Below, piece after piece: positions 45,355 through 55,859 of a stretch of 64,000 nt of DNA. The stretch's first letter is position 1. Every line of letters starts with the position of its first letter. The stretch is from assembly GCF_000153485.2 (NCBI RefSeq), contig NC_018721.1:4216001-4280000 (forward strand). Reading direction: 5' to 3'. Source of the DNA: Psychroflexus torquis ATCC 700755. Lineage in GTDB: Bacteria > Bacteroidota > Bacteroidia > Flavobacteriales > Flavobacteriaceae. Position numbers and translations under genes: made by a program. The notes under the pieces were generated by a model. It was not told where the DNA came from, did no database searches, and was given only the letters and a program-made list of their open reading frames with translations.

Positions 45355-45590
45355 TTATCTTTTAGTGATGTTCCAGACTGTTTTTCTATTTAACTTTCTC
45401 ATCCAATTCCCTATTATAAATCCTCCAATTATACCCGGTATAAACCAACCATAAAAGCTATGGAAATATTCATTCACAACAACAAATACCGTTGTGGTAC
45501 AAATGTATCCTCCAATCATTTTGCTTAAATGTAATTTTAACCATCCATTTATTAATCGTTAAGGTGTTTTGAACAACATTAAATCTGTAA
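45355..45590 (-). pseudogene. Membrane protein remnant (DUF2306-like C-terminal part)
   Basis: Minus-strand frame: an in-frame TAA, then RLINGWLKLHLSKMIGGYIC, TTTVFVVVNEYFHSFYGWFI, PGIIGGFIIGNWMRKLNRK, and a stop at 45355. The segment KMIGGYIxxxTxFxVVN resembles the last helices of small membrane proteins of the DUF2306 type. There is no start and one internal stop. It is flanked on the right by the first of two tandem MITEs. Confidence 0.6.
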
Positions 45591-45798
<208 letters not shown>

Positions 45799-45801
45799 TT
45801 A

Positions 45802-46025
45802 TACCAAATTATATTTATAATGCCGTATGAATAAATTGAATTATACTACAACGTAGCTCAGCACAGGTTTTTTGATTGATTGATTGATTGGTTGATTAAA
45901 ATCAAAAATAACTAGCATAGCCTTAGCTACGGTAATTATTTTTGATGAAAAGCAGGCGAAAAAAGCCAGTGCCGAATTCGTATCGGTAAAACGATTTATT
46001 GCGTCATTATAGGTCTAATTTGGTA
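45802..46025 (+). mobile_element. MITE copy (224 bp, tandem pair, right)
   Basis: Perfect TACCAAATTA/TAATTTGGTA ends, TTA at 45799-45801 and 46026-46028. It contains about four GATT units with one GGTT variant. It is inserted exactly at the edge of the rhodanese/thiF remnant. Confidence 0.9.
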
Positions 46026-46027
46026 TT

Positions 46028-46135
46028 AGTAGTGTATATAAGTCTGGACTTCGCAGTGCGCAAGCGATTGGTATTTTAATGGAAAACAACTTTCCAGCTG
46101 CAGTATTAAACTTAAAAGGAGGTTGTTTTCAATAG
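46028..46135 (+). pseudogene. 3' scrap of a thiF/moeB-rhodanese gene
   Basis: The frame SVYKSGLRSAQAIGILMENN continues FPAAVLNLKGGCFQ and TAG. This is the end of a rhodanese domain (family YCxSGxRSxxAxxxL...NLxGG) such as the C-terminal domain of flavobacterial ThiF/MoeB adenylyltransferases. The active-site Cys position reads Tyr. The upstream 300 or so codons are gone, and the remnant starts at the TTA duplication of the MITE. Being in line with thiC, it is most simply the last gene of the former thi operon. Confidence 0.65.
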
Positions 46136-46278
46136 ATCTCTTACAAGGATTTAAAAAGAGTAATTGTATTAAAGGGTATTAAATTTTAAAATTAATACAA
46201 CAAAGTACTGTAATAATAGCAATTAAACTAGAAATAATAAGATGTCAAGCTACATTAATAAAAAATAAACACTTAGAA

Positions 46279-46310
46279 TTTGTAAAATTGCTTAGAAAAA
46301 AGTATTTTTG
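46279..46310 (+). promoter_or_regulatory. Bacteroidetes-type promoter of bipA
   Basis: TTTG at 46279-46282 (-33) and TATTTTTG at 46303-46310 (-7, consensus TAnnTTTG) have the expected 20-base spacing. The start codon is about 20 bases further downstream. Confidence 0.75.
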
Positions 46311-46331
46311 CACCAAATTTAAGAAATTCGC

Positions 46332-48104
46332 ATGCATCAAATTAGAAATATCGCTATCATAGCCCATGTCGATCATGGAAAAACAACCTTAGTAGACAAA
46401 ATTATAGATCAAGCAAAAATATTAGACGATCGTAAAGAGCGTAAAGATTTATTGCTAGATAATAATGACTTAGAACGTGAAAGAGGAATAACCATTCTTT
46501 CTAAGAACGTTTCTGTAATGTATAAAGGAACAAAAATCAATGTCATTGATACACCTGGTCACGCCGATTTCGGTGGAGAAGTAGAGCGTGTATTAAAAAT
46601 GGCTGATGGTGTTTTATTATTAGTAGATGCATTTGAAGGACCAATGCCACAAACTCGTTTTGTATTAGGTAAAGCTTTAGACTTAGGTTTAACTCCCATT
46701 GTTGTTGTCAATAAAGTAGACAAAGACAACTGTACTCCTGACATCGTTCACGAAAAAGTTTTTGATTTAATGTTTGCATTAGATGCAACGGAAGAACAAT
46801 TAGATTATGCAACCATTTACGGTTCTGCAAAAAATAATTGGATGAGTACAGATTGGAGAAATGAAACGGATAACATTATTCCTTTGTTAGATGCCGTTTT
46901 AGAATCTATTCCAGCAACTAAATACAACGAAGGAACACCACAAATGCAAATTACTTCTTTAGATTTTTCTTCTTTTACAGGTAGAATTGCTATTGGACGT
47001 GTATTCCGTGGAGATTTAGAAGCGGGTAAAGATTACACGTTATGTAAAGCTGATGGTGTTACTAAAAAAGTAAGAATTAAAGAATTGCACGTATTTGAAG
47101 GTTTGGGGAAAATGCAAGTAGAAAAAGTACCCTGTGGAGATATTTGTGCAATTACGGGTCTTGATGGATTTGAAATTGGTGATACCATTGCAGATCTAGA
47201 AAACCCAGAAGCATTGCCAAGAACAGAGATAGACCAACCAACAATGAGTATGTTGTTTACAATTAACAATTCTCCTTTCTTCGGTAAAGAAGGAAAATTT
47301 GTTACTTCGCGTCACATTCGTGATCGTCTGTTCAAAGAATTAGAAAAAAACTTAGCATTAAAAGTTGAAACCACTGATAGTGAAGATAAATTTAACGTTT
47401 ATGGACGTGGAGTTTTACACTTATCTGTTTTAATTGAAACAATGCGTAGAGAAGGGTACGAATTACAAGTGGGAAGACCACAAGTAATTATTAAAATGAT
47501 TGACGGTAAGAAACATGAGCCAATGGAAACATTGTCTATTGATGTTCCTGAAGAAATGGCTTCTAGAGCTATTAATTTAGTATCCCTTAGAAAAGGAGAC
47601 ATGTTAATCATGGAACCTAAAGGAGATTTACAACACTTAGAATTTTCAATTCCTTCAAGAGGTTTGATCGGTCTAAGAAATAGAATTTTAACAGCAACAG
47701 CTGGTTCAGCAATTATTAACCACAGATTTAGTGAATATGCTCTTTATAAAGGAGATTTTACTGAGGAAGTAAAAGGAGCTATCATCTCTTCTGCAGCTGG
47801 TAAAGCAACAGGATATGCATTAAACCGTTTGCAAGATAGAGGTCGTTTCTTTATTGATGTAAATCAAGAGATTTATATTGGTCAAGTCATTGGCGAAAAC
47901 AGTAAATCTGATGAGATGGCTGTAAACCTAATTAAAGGAAAGCAATTGACAAACATGCGTAAATCTGGTACAGATGAAGCTATGAAAATTGCACCGAAAG
48001 TAGATTTCTCTTTGGAGGAAAATATGGAATATATTAAGACTGATGAGTACTTAGAAGTCACTCCAAAAAGTTTAAGAATGCGTAAAATTGTCTTTAAAGG
48101 ATAA
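46332..48104 (+). CDS. typA: Ribosome-dependent translational GTPase BipA/TypA
   Basis: This is a complete 590-residue BipA. The GTPase domain has G1 [10 protein letters not shown]2 RGITI, G3 [12 protein letters not shown]4 NKVDK and a GSAKNNW-type G5. An EF-Tu-like domain 2 ([15 protein letters not shown]), domains III and V of the EF-G type ([37 protein letters not shown]) and the BipA-specific C-terminal domain ([18 protein letters not shown]) follow. It binds 70S ribosomes and assists subunit assembly and stress adaptation, especially in the cold. Own promoter and terminator, monocistronic. Confidence 0.98.
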   Translation: MHQIRNIAIIAHVDHGKTTLVDKIIDQAKILDDRKERKDLLLDNNDLERERGITILSKNVSVMYKGTKINVIDTPGHADFGGEVERVLKMADGVLLLVDAFEGPMPQTRFVLGKALDLGLTPIVVVNKVDKDNCTPDIVHEKVFDLMFALDATEEQLDYATIYGSAKNNWMSTDWRNETDNIIPLLDAVLESIPATKYNEGTPQMQITSLDFSSFTGRIAIGRVFRGDLEAGKDYTLCKADGVTKKVRIKELHVFEGLGKMQVEKVPCGDICAITGLDGFEIGDTIADLENPEALPRTEIDQPTMSMLFTINNSPFFGKEGKFVTSRHIRDRLFKELEKNLALKVETTDSEDKFNVYGRGVLHLSVLIETMRREGYELQVGRPQVIIKMIDGKKHEPMETLSIDVPEEMASRAINLVSLRKGDMLIMEPKGDLQHLEFSIPSRGLIGLRNRILTATAGSAIINHRFSEYALYKGDFTEEVKGAIISSAAGKATGYALNRLQDRGRFFIDVNQEIYIGQVIGENSKSDEMAVNLIKGKQLTNMRKSGTDEAMKIAPKVDFSLEENMEYIKTDEYLEVTPKSLRMRKIVFKG

Positions 48105-48129
48105 TTTTCAAACATATAAATAGTATAAA

Positions 48130-48160
48130 AGCTCAAGATTTGTTTCTTGAGCTTTTTTTG
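48130..48160 (+). terminator. Intrinsic terminator of bipA
   Basis: AGCTCAAGA and TCTTGAGCT form a perfect stem around a TTTGTT loop, followed by seven T. It lies 26 bp after the stop. Confidence 0.9.
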
Positions 48161-48399
48161 TTTCATAAAATTTAAAGTATTCAGTCTGACAATAAGTTTT
48201 AAACCTAAGGGTACTGGAAGTATATAATTACTCCATCATTTTACGTCTGCAATTTTCTGTTATATCGTCTCTACCAAAAATATGGTTTTCTAATTTTGGG
48301 TACTGTTTATGTATAAAAATGCTTTTAATTCCAGTTTAAAAATAAAAAAAGCAAAAACTTTGTAGTTCTTACTTGTCTACTCTATTTTATATATGCTGA

Positions 48400-49505
48400 A
48401 TTCAAGTTATAAATGCAACTTCTGAGTTAAATAGCCATTGATCCATCACAGATATAGGATTTTCATAATTGAACCTTTTTCTAGATCTTAGATTTAATTT
48501 CTCTTGTATCTGTTTTACTTGGTAATCAGTGATTTTTGTAAAGTCTGTTTTTTTAGGTAAATATTGTCTTATCAGTCCGTTTAGGTTTTCGTTTGAACCC
48601 TGTTTCCAAGAGTGATAAGGTCTTGCAAAATAATAATCTATATTAAGCTGCTGCACTACCACAAGGTGGTCTGCAAACTCTTTTCCATTATCCACTGTAA
48701 TAGTTTTCAAATAAGGTTTCCAATCCTCTAGTAAATCTATGATTGCTGCCCCTACCCCTTTGGATTCTTTAGAAGAAACTTTTTTCATTTTAAGCATTCC
48801 ACAGCTTCTCTCATTAATTGTTAGAATAGCTTGATTGTGATTTTTACTTATTATCAAATCTACCTCAAGATCTCTAAAGCGATCTCTGAGCTCCACTCTA
48901 CTGGGTCGGTTTTCTATACGTACCCTGTTTTTTATAATACCCCTAGAATTCTTTGCTACGCCTCTTTTAAGATAAAGCCTGCCTTGATGTTTTAAATGTT
49001 TATGTCGGGTTTCTTTATGTTTTTTCTCATTCCAGATATAGTGATAATGTTTTCAACACTTAGACTAGGTTCTTGGTGTTTCTTTAATATCCCTACTACT
49101 TGTTGGGGACTATAATCTAACTTTAAAAGTCTTTGTGAAGCTGTTTTTATTTCATCTGTAAAACAAATCTGTTTAAGTTTTTGTATTATGTCTCTCACGA
49201 CACTTCTTCACAGCTAATTCGTAGCGATATTCACCGCTTCTTTGATCCTTATGACGCTTTAGCTCTTGACTAATTACTGGCTTTTCTTTGTCTACTGCAA
49301 TAGCTCTCTGATTATAACCTTCTTTGCGCCTTGTATATCTTTATTCTTTGGTAAGGTGATTCATTGCAACTTCTTTTTTGGCGATTTGAAGCTGTAAAAT
49401 AACCTTTCTATCAAAACAAGAAAGAGGAACATATTCCTCTTTCTGTTTTAAAAGCATCTATACTAATCAAATCTAAAAGTTACGCTTATAACTTGAATTC
49501 AAGTT
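48400..49505 (-). pseudogene. IS30 copy 2, decayed
   Basis: The inverted ends GAATTCAAGTTATAAATGCA (near 48400) and AAAAGTTACGCTTATAACTTG (near 49464) define the element. The transposase is closely related to the 38908 copy but broken. The C-terminal part reads ELRDRFRDLEVDLIISKNHN and on to the end at 48402, the centre (TASQRLLKLDYSPQQVVGIL) is in a second frame, and the N-terminal helix-turn-helix has a stop. Several catalytic segments survive (TVDNGKEFADH, WKQGSNENLNG). Not functional alone, but it could be mobilised by copy 1. Confidence 0.85.
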
Positions 49506-49676
49506 TTTATTTCCCTAGTGTCATCAGTAAAGAGATGAAGTATATATGCTTTCTGAACATATTGTTCAACTTTATCGAAATTCTATTTATTCCAAATTTC
49601 GTCTTCAAACTCACAAAGGAAAACTCTCTGTTCATTGTCTTTATTTACTTGCTGTTAAGGTATCTAAGCAAAAAAA

Positions 49677-49708
49677 TATAAAGAGCAAAAGAAGTATTGC
49701 TCTTTATA
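49677..49708. terminator. Hairpin terminator after the FG-GAP gene
   Basis: TATAAAGAGCAA and TTGCTCTTTATA are perfect arms around AAGAAGTA. The minus-strand gene ends about 60 bp to the right, so this hairpin lies downstream of its stop. Confidence 0.7.
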
Positions 49709-49767
49709 TAATTGGGTTTAACCGAAGAGGCCCCTTATTGCAATTATAATAACTTAGCTATGCTACC

Positions 49768-51249
49768 TTAATTAATCTTGATAATTTTTTTCGTTGACAT
49801 TCTCCCATCTTGCATATATACATTTACAAAGTAAATTCCCTGTGCAATGCGAGAAACATCTAAATTATACTCTCTTTCAACTGATAGTGTCTCTTCCTTG
49901 ATAAGCCTTCCCTGTAAGTTCATCAATTTAATTTTTGAAATGGTACCAGAGTTGGTTGCTATGGTAATATGATCTTTAGCAGGAACAGGATATACCGTAA
50001 AAATAACTTCTAAAGAATTATCTGTGGAACCTCCTAGCATTTCTGAATCTTCGAAAATGTAGGCAGAACCAGCTCGATCTATTCCATTTTCTCCATTGGC
50101 ATCGTGGTCTTCCCAAGGTGCACTCGCAATTAATTGTTTTTCATGCATAGCAATACTCCAACCATAAAAATCTTCTCCTATGGTGTCTTCACCTAGTATA
50201 ATTTGATCTTCTACCCAGAGACCATTGCTCTCTCTTTTATAGAAATAAGCTTCTCCAACTTCTAATCCGAAGATATGTGGAGCGGATACAGAAATATAAT
50301 TTGGTTGGATATCTGTACTCCAACCAAATTGTGCATTTTCTATTGAAGAGTTCCCATTCAATTTTTGAACTTCTAACCAAACTCCTTCATTATCCTTTTC
50401 ATACACATAGGCTGCCCCTTGTTCAGAATTTGTACCATAAGCTCCCACAACTAATTGATCACCAGAAATGTTCACTGAATTTCCAAAGAAAGAACCATTG
50501 CTTGCATCTGAAGCCATTAAAGTTTGGTTGTATTCCCATATACCAGAACTGTTTTTCATATATATATAAGTAGCACCTTTACGTCTATCTACATCGCTAG
50601 CACCAATCACTAAATAATCTCCAGAAATAGATACTCCTACTCCAAAAGTGTCATTAGTTGGTGCTTCAGGGCTTAGTATTTTTTGAGTTTCTGTCCAAGT
50701 CCCTCCTTCTTTAGTAAATACATACACAGATCCTATCCATCCGTTTTCAGCAGGAGCACCTGCAACAATTGTATTGCCGTCTACATCCATAGAGGTAGGG
50801 TTCATCCCTAATTTTGCATCTCCACTATAATCTGAGGCTACTAATTTTGTGCTATACTCCCAATTGTCATTTTGATAGTCATAGACATACAAGGCTCCCG
50901 CTCTTTCTATATTTTCTACATTTGCTCTTCCTGCTGCAACTACTAAATAATCATCCGAAAATTTTACGCCACCTCCAAATTCAGCACCTTGGTTGGGGTC
51001 AAAAGCAGCTAATCTTTGTGAATAACTCCAAACCCCTCGGTCATCTTTGCTATAAACATAGGCAGCTCCTGAAGCAATAGTCTCTCGTGAAGCACCAACA
51101 ATTGCAAAATCTTTAGCAATGGCGACCGAAGTTCCATATTCAGCACGACTTTCTCTATTCTCGCTTACCACTTTAGCTATTTGTGTAAATTGAGCTTTCA
51201 TGATAGTACCTCCAAGTAAGCATACAAGAATAATAAAGCTCTTTGTCAT
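49768..51249 (-). CDS. Secreted FG-GAP repeat beta-propeller with T9SS sorting domain
   Basis: Start ATG at 51249 (MTKSFIILVCLLGGTIMKAQ) gives a clean signal peptide. In-frame starts up to 51381 would add an unlikely hydrophilic leader. The mature protein has about seven FG-GAP-like blades, each with a GxSVxISGDYLVIGA core followed by GAAYVY(E/K)KD, as in the integrin-alpha-type PF14312 family. The last 75 residues are a T9SS type A sorting domain (FTVYPVPAKDHITIATN, KIKLMNLQGRLIKEE, GIYFVNVYM, TKKIIKIN). Expected to be surface-attached or released, possibly for adhesion or binding; ligand unknown. It follows the TPR-LuxR gene in the same direction. Confidence 0.88.
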   Translation of the reverse strand: MTKSFIILVCLLGGTIMKAQFTQIAKVVSENRESRAEYGTSVAIAKDFAIVGASRETIASGAAYVYSKDDRGVWSYSQRLAAFDPNQGAEFGGGVKFSDDYLVVAAGRANVENIERAGALYVYDYQNDNWEYSTKLVASDYSGDAKLGMNPTSMDVDGNTIVAGAPAENGWIGSVYVFTKEGGTWTETQKILSPEAPTNDTFGVGVSISGDYLVIGASDVDRRKGATYIYMKNSSGIWEYNQTLMASDASNGSFFGNSVNISGDQLVVGAYGTNSEQGAAYVYEKDNEGVWLEVQKLNGNSSIENAQFGWSTDIQPNYISVSAPHIFGLEVGEAYFYKRESNGLWVEDQIILGEDTIGEDFYGWSIAMHEKQLIASAPWEDHDANGENGIDRAGSAYIFEDSEMLGGSTDNSLEVIFTVYPVPAKDHITIATNSGTISKIKLMNLQGRLIKEETLSVEREYNLDVSRIAQGIYFVNVYMQDGRMSTKKIIKIN

Positions 51250-51461
51250 GTTAATTTTTGTCATTAGATTAATTTTAGAATTAATTAAGTTTATTGTTTG
51301 AATAAAAAGAGTGCTCAAAATGTTCCTTGTTTTACACAAATGGATTATTGAGTAATCTGTTTTAAATCGATTAGGGATCAAAAGTATATTTAGAATTCAA
51401 GTTTTTAAAAAATATCGTGAGACATTTTGTGACATACCTACTAACAAAGCGTGACATTATA

Positions 51462-53147
51462 TTAAATACTTGATAAATACATGTGAATTGAAAGGTTGCT
51501 TGCGATATTCATCTTTTTTGAAATACGCTCTTTTCTCTTTCTACATGACTGAGGTGTAATATTAAGTAAAGACGCAATTTCTTTATAAGTTAAATTCATA
51601 TAAAGAAAAGTTGTAAACCGAATATCACTCGAAGTTAAATTGGGATGTTGGGCCCTTAATCTGTCCAAAAAACCCTGATTTACATCTTCAAAATGCACAA
51701 AAAAACTGTCCCATTGGGTATCTTTTTTTAGGTGTTTTTTTAATTCATTTATTTGTTTCTTTAAAACGGCATTGGTTTCGATTTGCGTATTGGCAGATAA
51801 GGTTTGAACAATTTCTTCTATAAGTTCATTTTTACTTGATAAAAACATAGCTTTTGAGGTTAGCTCCCTGTTTTTATTGTCCAATTCATTTTTAAATCTT
51901 TCTCTTTCTAACAGTACTTGGGCTTTTCTTTCTTGATTCTGTCTTTCGATTAAAAGATGACTATTTTTTTCCTTAGCCAATTTGAGTTCTGCTATCTTTT
52001 TTTGCTGTTTGTGCTTTAGAGAATTGTATTTGTATACCAATATTAAAAATCCCATAAACAGAACTACACAGATTATTAAACCATAAAAAAACTGTCTTTC
52101 TCCTTGCAGTTTTTCTTTGCTTTCAGAAAGTTCATGCTGGTAATTATGAATTTGAAACTTGACCTGTTCACTTTTAAACAAAGCAGTGTTCTTAATAGCG
52201 TACAGGGAATCTGTAGCGATAACAACCGAATCTTTATAGGCCATTGCTTTTACAAAATCGTTTGTCTCATAATATAATCTGGCAAGATGATTGTAAATTT
52301 CTTTACGTCCTTCAATATCTTTACGAGATGAGCGTGCTAATAGAGCATATTTTTGAGCAAGCTTAAATTGCTTTTGTTCTTCATATACCTGAGTTAAGAT
52401 CAACAAAACAGTAATTCTGTCATTAACTGTCATTCCATCTCTTAAAATTGATAAATCATTTATTTGTGGTAAAAGCTTTAGTGCTAGGTTTTCGGCTTTT
52501 ACATATTGAGCTCTTAAAAGCAAATTTTCAGCCCTTGCAATTTCTCCCGATAGAAACAAAATAAGATTATCATTTATAAGGGGTAATCCCTCATCAATAT
52601 ACTTTTCCGAAAGTTCCAACTCCCCCATTTTATTTCCTAGCAAAGCAAGGTTAATGGCATAGGCCCCAATTTTTTCTTTATCGTCTAACTTTTTTGCAAT
52701 TTCATAAGCCTTTAGAAACGATTTTTTCGCCTTTATAAGGTCTTTGTCTTCCGTATATAAAACCCCAATATTATTAAATGCAACCATTTCTTGCCTTGCA
52801 CTCAAGTGCTTTACAGCAATTTCGTAGGCTTGCAAATAGTATTGAAAAGCCTCACCATAATCCATTAGTAAGTAATAGTTGTTTCCAATATTTAGGCTTG
52901 CATTAAATGCCTGAGAATACCATTCTTCTCGGATTGCTAACTCTTTTGCTCCGATTAGTTCTTCTAGCGATTTAGCATGATTTTTCTCAGATAAATATTT
53001 TATACCCAAATCAATGCGTTCAATTACACTCGCTTGAGTCTCTATTTGAGCAGAAAGTTTTAGTGGCGATATGTTAAATAGCAGCAATAGGATCGCATAT
53101 TTAAATAAATGCATTTTTTTAAAAAATGGAGATATGAGTTTGATCAC
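51462..53147 (-). CDS. TPR-containing membrane regulator with LuxR-type HTH
   Basis: This 561-residue protein has an N-terminal signal or anchor (YAILLLLFNISPLKLSAQ), six or more TPR units (about residues 50-330), a membrane helix (FFYGLIICVVLFMGFLILVY, near 372), a long coiled coil (AELKLAKEKNSHLLIERQ) and a C-terminal LuxR/GerE-like HTH: LTSSDIRFTTFLYMNLTYKE, IASLLNITPQSCRKRKERI. In Bacteroidetes such proteins couple a periplasmic TPR sensor to cytoplasmic DNA binding. The T9SS protein gene starts 213 bp downstream and may be its target; that is inference. ATG at 53114 (MHLFKYAILL) is an alternative start. Confidence 0.87.
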   Translation of the reverse strand: MIKLISPFFKKMHLFKYAILLLLFNISPLKLSAQIETQASVIERIDLGIKYLSEKNHAKSLEELIGAKELAIREEWYSQAFNASLNIGNNYYLLMDYGEAFQYYLQAYEIAVKHLSARQEMVAFNNIGVLYTEDKDLIKAKKSFLKAYEIAKKLDDKEKIGAYAINLALLGNKMGELELSEKYIDEGLPLINDNLILFLSGEIARAENLLLRAQYVKAENLALKLLPQINDLSILRDGMTVNDRITVLLILTQVYEEQKQFKLAQKYALLARSSRKDIEGRKEIYNHLARLYYETNDFVKAMAYKDSVVIATDSLYAIKNTALFKSEQVKFQIHNYQHELSESKEKLQGERQFFYGLIICVVLFMGFLILVYKYNSLKHKQQKKIAELKLAKEKNSHLLIERQNQERKAQVLLERERFKNELDNKNRELTSKAMFLSSKNELIEEIVQTLSANTQIETNAVLKKQINELKKHLKKDTQWDSFFVHFEDVNQGFLDRLRAQHPNLTSSDIRFTTFLYMNLTYKEIASLLNITPQSCRKRKERISKKMNIASNLSIHMYLSSI

Positions 53148-53385
53148 TTTTGATGAAATTGATGTTTAATTCTGACTTCTTTAGTTTTACTATGTTTTTA
53201 TTAAGACGCTTATTCTTTGGATAAGTTACATAATCATTAGGCACGAAATAATAACTTTTAAAAAACAGTGTATTAATTATAAAGGTATCAAAGTGAAAAC
53301 GCCTGTATTTTTTTAGGTTTTCACAAAACAGATGTGAGCTCGCTAATAAATTACCGCAATATAGAAGTAGGTATAAAAGAGAGTA

Positions 53386-53535
53386 GTCAGGCTTTCCTTT
53401 CTATCTTTTGCAGAAAAAGCAAAAGGATGCCAATACAATCCCTAACTCATGTCTAAGTAAATTTATAATCACATAAAACTGTATAACAATAATACCTCAA
53501 AATATCGATGATTTTTTCATTGATATCTTGAGGTA
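53386..53535. repeat. Terminator-associated repeat copy 2 and an adjacent 19-bp palindrome
   Basis: 53386-53470 repeats the sequence found after thiC (44714-44797). At 53493-53534, TACCTCAAAATATCGATGA and TCATTGATATCTTGAGGTA form near-perfect 19-bp arms (2 mismatches) around TTTTT. No gene ends here on the plus strand. The DUF4377 gene ends to the right on the minus strand, so this may be its terminator, about 100 bp after the stop. Confidence 0.6.
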
Positions 53536-53632
53536 AATTTTAATCCCCACTGTCTACATACCTTTAAAAGAAACATGCTAAGACATAAAGCTAAAACAGA
53601 TCAATTAATGTTGTAAAATATTGGTGATATTT

Positions 53633-54175
53633 TTATTCAAGTTCCATTAATTGTATTTCATTATTAGAAATTCTTTTAAACGTTCCAACTACAAAATCTT
53701 GATTCGTTATTGTTGTTTCTAATTCATTGCAAAGAGTATTACAATCAATATCTATTTGATTAAGCAGTTTTAATCCAGAGTCGGTGGTTACAAAACTTTC
53801 TCCACCTATTTTTAAATCTATATCAAAAAGAGTTTCAGTATCAACGTCTTGAGTTGACTTAACTTCTACAAGAGTATAGTTCACAGAACTTCCATCAGCA
53901 GGTGGGTTGTCTATATTTTCTATTTTTACCGAAAGATTGTAGATTTTACCTGGTTCATAATTAAATCCCTCAATATATGAATAGAATTTAGTCCAGCTCT
54001 CTGTTCCAATATTATTTCCCTCCTGTATTTCTAATATTAAAATAGGGCTTAGAGCTATTCCTGTATCCTGGAAATGGTTAATTCTTATATCAATAATTTG
54101 AGAGTCATTTCCATCATCATTAGAACAAGAGCATAAAATCCCTAAAACCATTAAAAGTAAAAATTTCGTTTTCAT
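53633..54175 (-). CDS. DUF4377 lipoprotein
   Basis: This 180-residue protein has a lipobox LGILCSC at about residues 11-17. The mature domain is DUF4377: SWTKFYSYIEGFNYEPGKIY, then LSVKIENIDNPPADGSSVNY and TLVEVKST. All are family landmarks (WxxFYxxIEGFxYxxGYxYxLxV and NPPADGSS). Family members are small exported lipoproteins, some related to heat-shock HslJ partners; no biochemical role is established. It is isolated, with 450 bp upstream holding dyad S9 and a MITE. Confidence 0.82.
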   Translation of the reverse strand: MKTKFLLLMVLGILCSCSNDDGNDSQIIDIRINHFQDTGIALSPILILEIQEGNNIGTESWTKFYSYIEGFNYEPGKIYNLSVKIENIDNPPADGSSVNYTLVEVKSTQDVDTETLFDIDLKIGGESFVTTDSGLKLLNQIDIDCNTLCNELETTITNQDFVVGTFKRISNNEIQLMELE

Positions 54176-54204
54176 ATTTTTTAGATTTAGTTACTAGTAC
54201 TAAG

Positions 54205-54350
54205 TTGCATGATTATGCTAACGGTTGCGTCAAAGTGTTGCCAAGGTTTGCTGAAGGGTTTGCTGCACAAACACTTAAATGATAAAAATGGACTACGTGC
54301 AGGCAATTCAACAGAATTTCCGCAGTAATCATTAAACGCTCTTTAGCAAT
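54205..54350 (-). repeat. attC-like imperfect dyad, site S9
   Basis: TTATGCTAACGGTTGCGTC (about 54214-54232) is an edge like those of attC-type sites, and a far edge GCAATAAG/AACGCTC follows around 54336-54352. Inner arms GGTTTGCTGAAGGGTTTGCTG are direct repeats rather than inverted, so the fold is uncertain. Confidence 0.35.
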
Positions 54351-54356
54351 AAGTGA

Positions 54357-54516
54357 TACCAAATTATATTTATAATGCCGTATGAATAAATTGAATTATT
54401 TTTTGATTGATTGAAATCAAAAATAAGTAGCATAGCCTTAGCTACGGTAATTATTTTTGATGAAAAGCAGGCGAAAAAGAAACGATTTATTGCGTCATTA
54501 TAGGTCTAATTTGGTA
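54357..54516 (+). mobile_element. MITE copy (short 160-bp form, TGA duplication)
   Basis: Perfect TACCAAATTA/TAATTTGGTA ends with TGA on both sides (54354-54356, 54517-54519). Same internal deletion as the copy at 27026-27185. The TGA duplication shows that the 3-bp target repeat is not simply part of the element. Confidence 0.9.
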
Positions 54517-54541
54517 TGATATGCTTTGTTTTGCTTAGTTA

Positions 54542-55576
54542 TTATAGATTTTCTTTAAACCAACTAAGGAGTAATCTATTAAGCTCTTCTTTTTTATTAG
54601 AAAACGTATGATCCGTCTTCACTTTTTCAAGTTTAAAATCATAGTTTATTTCCTCCAGTTTGTGAGCTATTAAATCAGCTTGATTTGGATGTACTTGTTC
54701 ATCCTCGGTTCCGCAAAGAATAAGTAAACTAGCATTTTTATCTAATTCATCTGCCCAATTAATAACAGAACGTTTTTGTAATTCTTTTGTTTTGTTCTTA
54801 TCGTATTCAGGAATCAGCTTTGCACATACCCTACTGTCCATTTCCGGTCTATCAATGATAAGTGCTTCTAAATCTGAAGGTCCATTACCCACTACTGCCG
54901 TTTTAATTTTAGTGCTATTTTTTAAGGATAAGTAGGTCATCATTCCTCCTCTTGACCATCCATACATCCCTATGCGAGTTGCGTCAGCTTTATCAATAGA
55001 TTTAATAGTTTCAGTTAGATTGAGTACATCGTTAAGGTCATCCCCTCCAATCTCATCTTCTTCTCTGTAGCAGCTAGCAATAAGTAAATAATCTTCATCT
55101 GCCAGTTTAGAGGCCGTTGTTATTAGAGAATATAGTGTTTTAGCTTTTGCAACTTTCCCAATTTCTTTATTGCCTCCTCTGTTAAATATAATTACAGGAA
55201 ATCGTCCTTCTTTTTTGGGTTCAGCAATTATTCCATTAACCAAAAGTAAATCACTTTTATAAACGATGACATAAAAATTGATGTTATCTAAATATTTATA
55301 AGCATGTAGTAAAGAATCATTTTCAGAAATAGTAGTCCAAATTGGTAGTATTTCTGAAAGGTTAATTATTTTTTTAGATAAAATTTGTCCATTTTTTAGA
55401 CGCTCTGCTTTAGTGTAATCACTAGAGCTAATTTCATTATCTAAAATTGTATTGGTTAGTATCTCTTCGTTTTGATATGATTTGTAATATCTCATCCCAA
55501 ATTTTAAACCGAGAAAGAGGGTTCCCGATAAGGTTAGCACTGATATGGTAATTGCAATTCGTTTTAATATTTTCAT
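54542..55576 (-). CDS. Alpha/beta hydrolase, S9-peptidase-like, membrane-anchored
   Basis: This 344-residue protein has an N-terminal membrane anchor (AITISVLTLSGTLFLGLKFG). The catalytic domain has FPVIIFNRGGNKE (oxyanion region), the nucleophile elbow GMYGWSRGGMMTY (Ser near residue 210), the acid in LLILCGTEDEQVHP and the His in VKTDHTFSNK, giving a full Ser-Asp-His triad of the prolyl-oligopeptidase/dipeptidyl-peptidase type. A propeller is absent, so it is a stand-alone hydrolase acting in the periplasm. Substrate unknown. Confidence 0.85.
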   Translation of the reverse strand: MKILKRIAITISVLTLSGTLFLGLKFGMRYYKSYQNEEILTNTILDNEISSSDYTKAERLKNGQILSKKIINLSEILPIWTTISENDSLLHAYKYLDNINFYVIVYKSDLLLVNGIIAEPKKEGRFPVIIFNRGGNKEIGKVAKAKTLYSLITTASKLADEDYLLIASCYREEDEIGGDDLNDVLNLTETIKSIDKADATRIGMYGWSRGGMMTYLSLKNSTKIKTAVVGNGPSDLEALIIDRPEMDSRVCAKLIPEYDKNKTKELQKRSVINWADELDKNASLLILCGTEDEQVHPNQADLIAHKLEEINYDFKLEKVKTDHTFSNKKEELNRLLLSWFKENL

Positions 55577-55659
55577 AAATCATATACTTTCTCTTTAAGA
55601 CGAATTATTTGTTTTTTTGTTACAATCTTGGCATTAAGTCCAATGCTTTGGCTAAAAAA

Positions 55660-55859
55660 CGTGAGGAATAAAAAACCAGTTACTTCCAAATAACACCAAG
55701 CCATTACCCTTCAATATCAATACTTATGGTGGTCTTTTTAAAAACTTGCAAAACTTTGGGGTTTCCACTTTCTTAGCTATTGCTTATACATTTTTAGCAA
55801 CTGTTATGTTACTTTCCTCTCACCATTTACAAAGACTCAATAGTATTTCTTTTCTTTAA
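55660..55859 (+). pseudogene. Membrane-protein fragment
   Basis: The plus-strand frame reads NNTKPLPFNINTYGGLFKNL, then QNFGVSTFLAIAYTFLATVM and LLSSHHLQRL, to a stop at 55859. It has one clear membrane helix and ordered, non-random composition, but no plausible start and no family I can name. Probably the 3' end of a lost gene. Confidence 0.35.

Noticed and set aside
49493..49749. Two overlapping plus-strand open frames
   Set aside because: They lie between the IS30 remnant and a terminator, have no start context and no recognisable domain.
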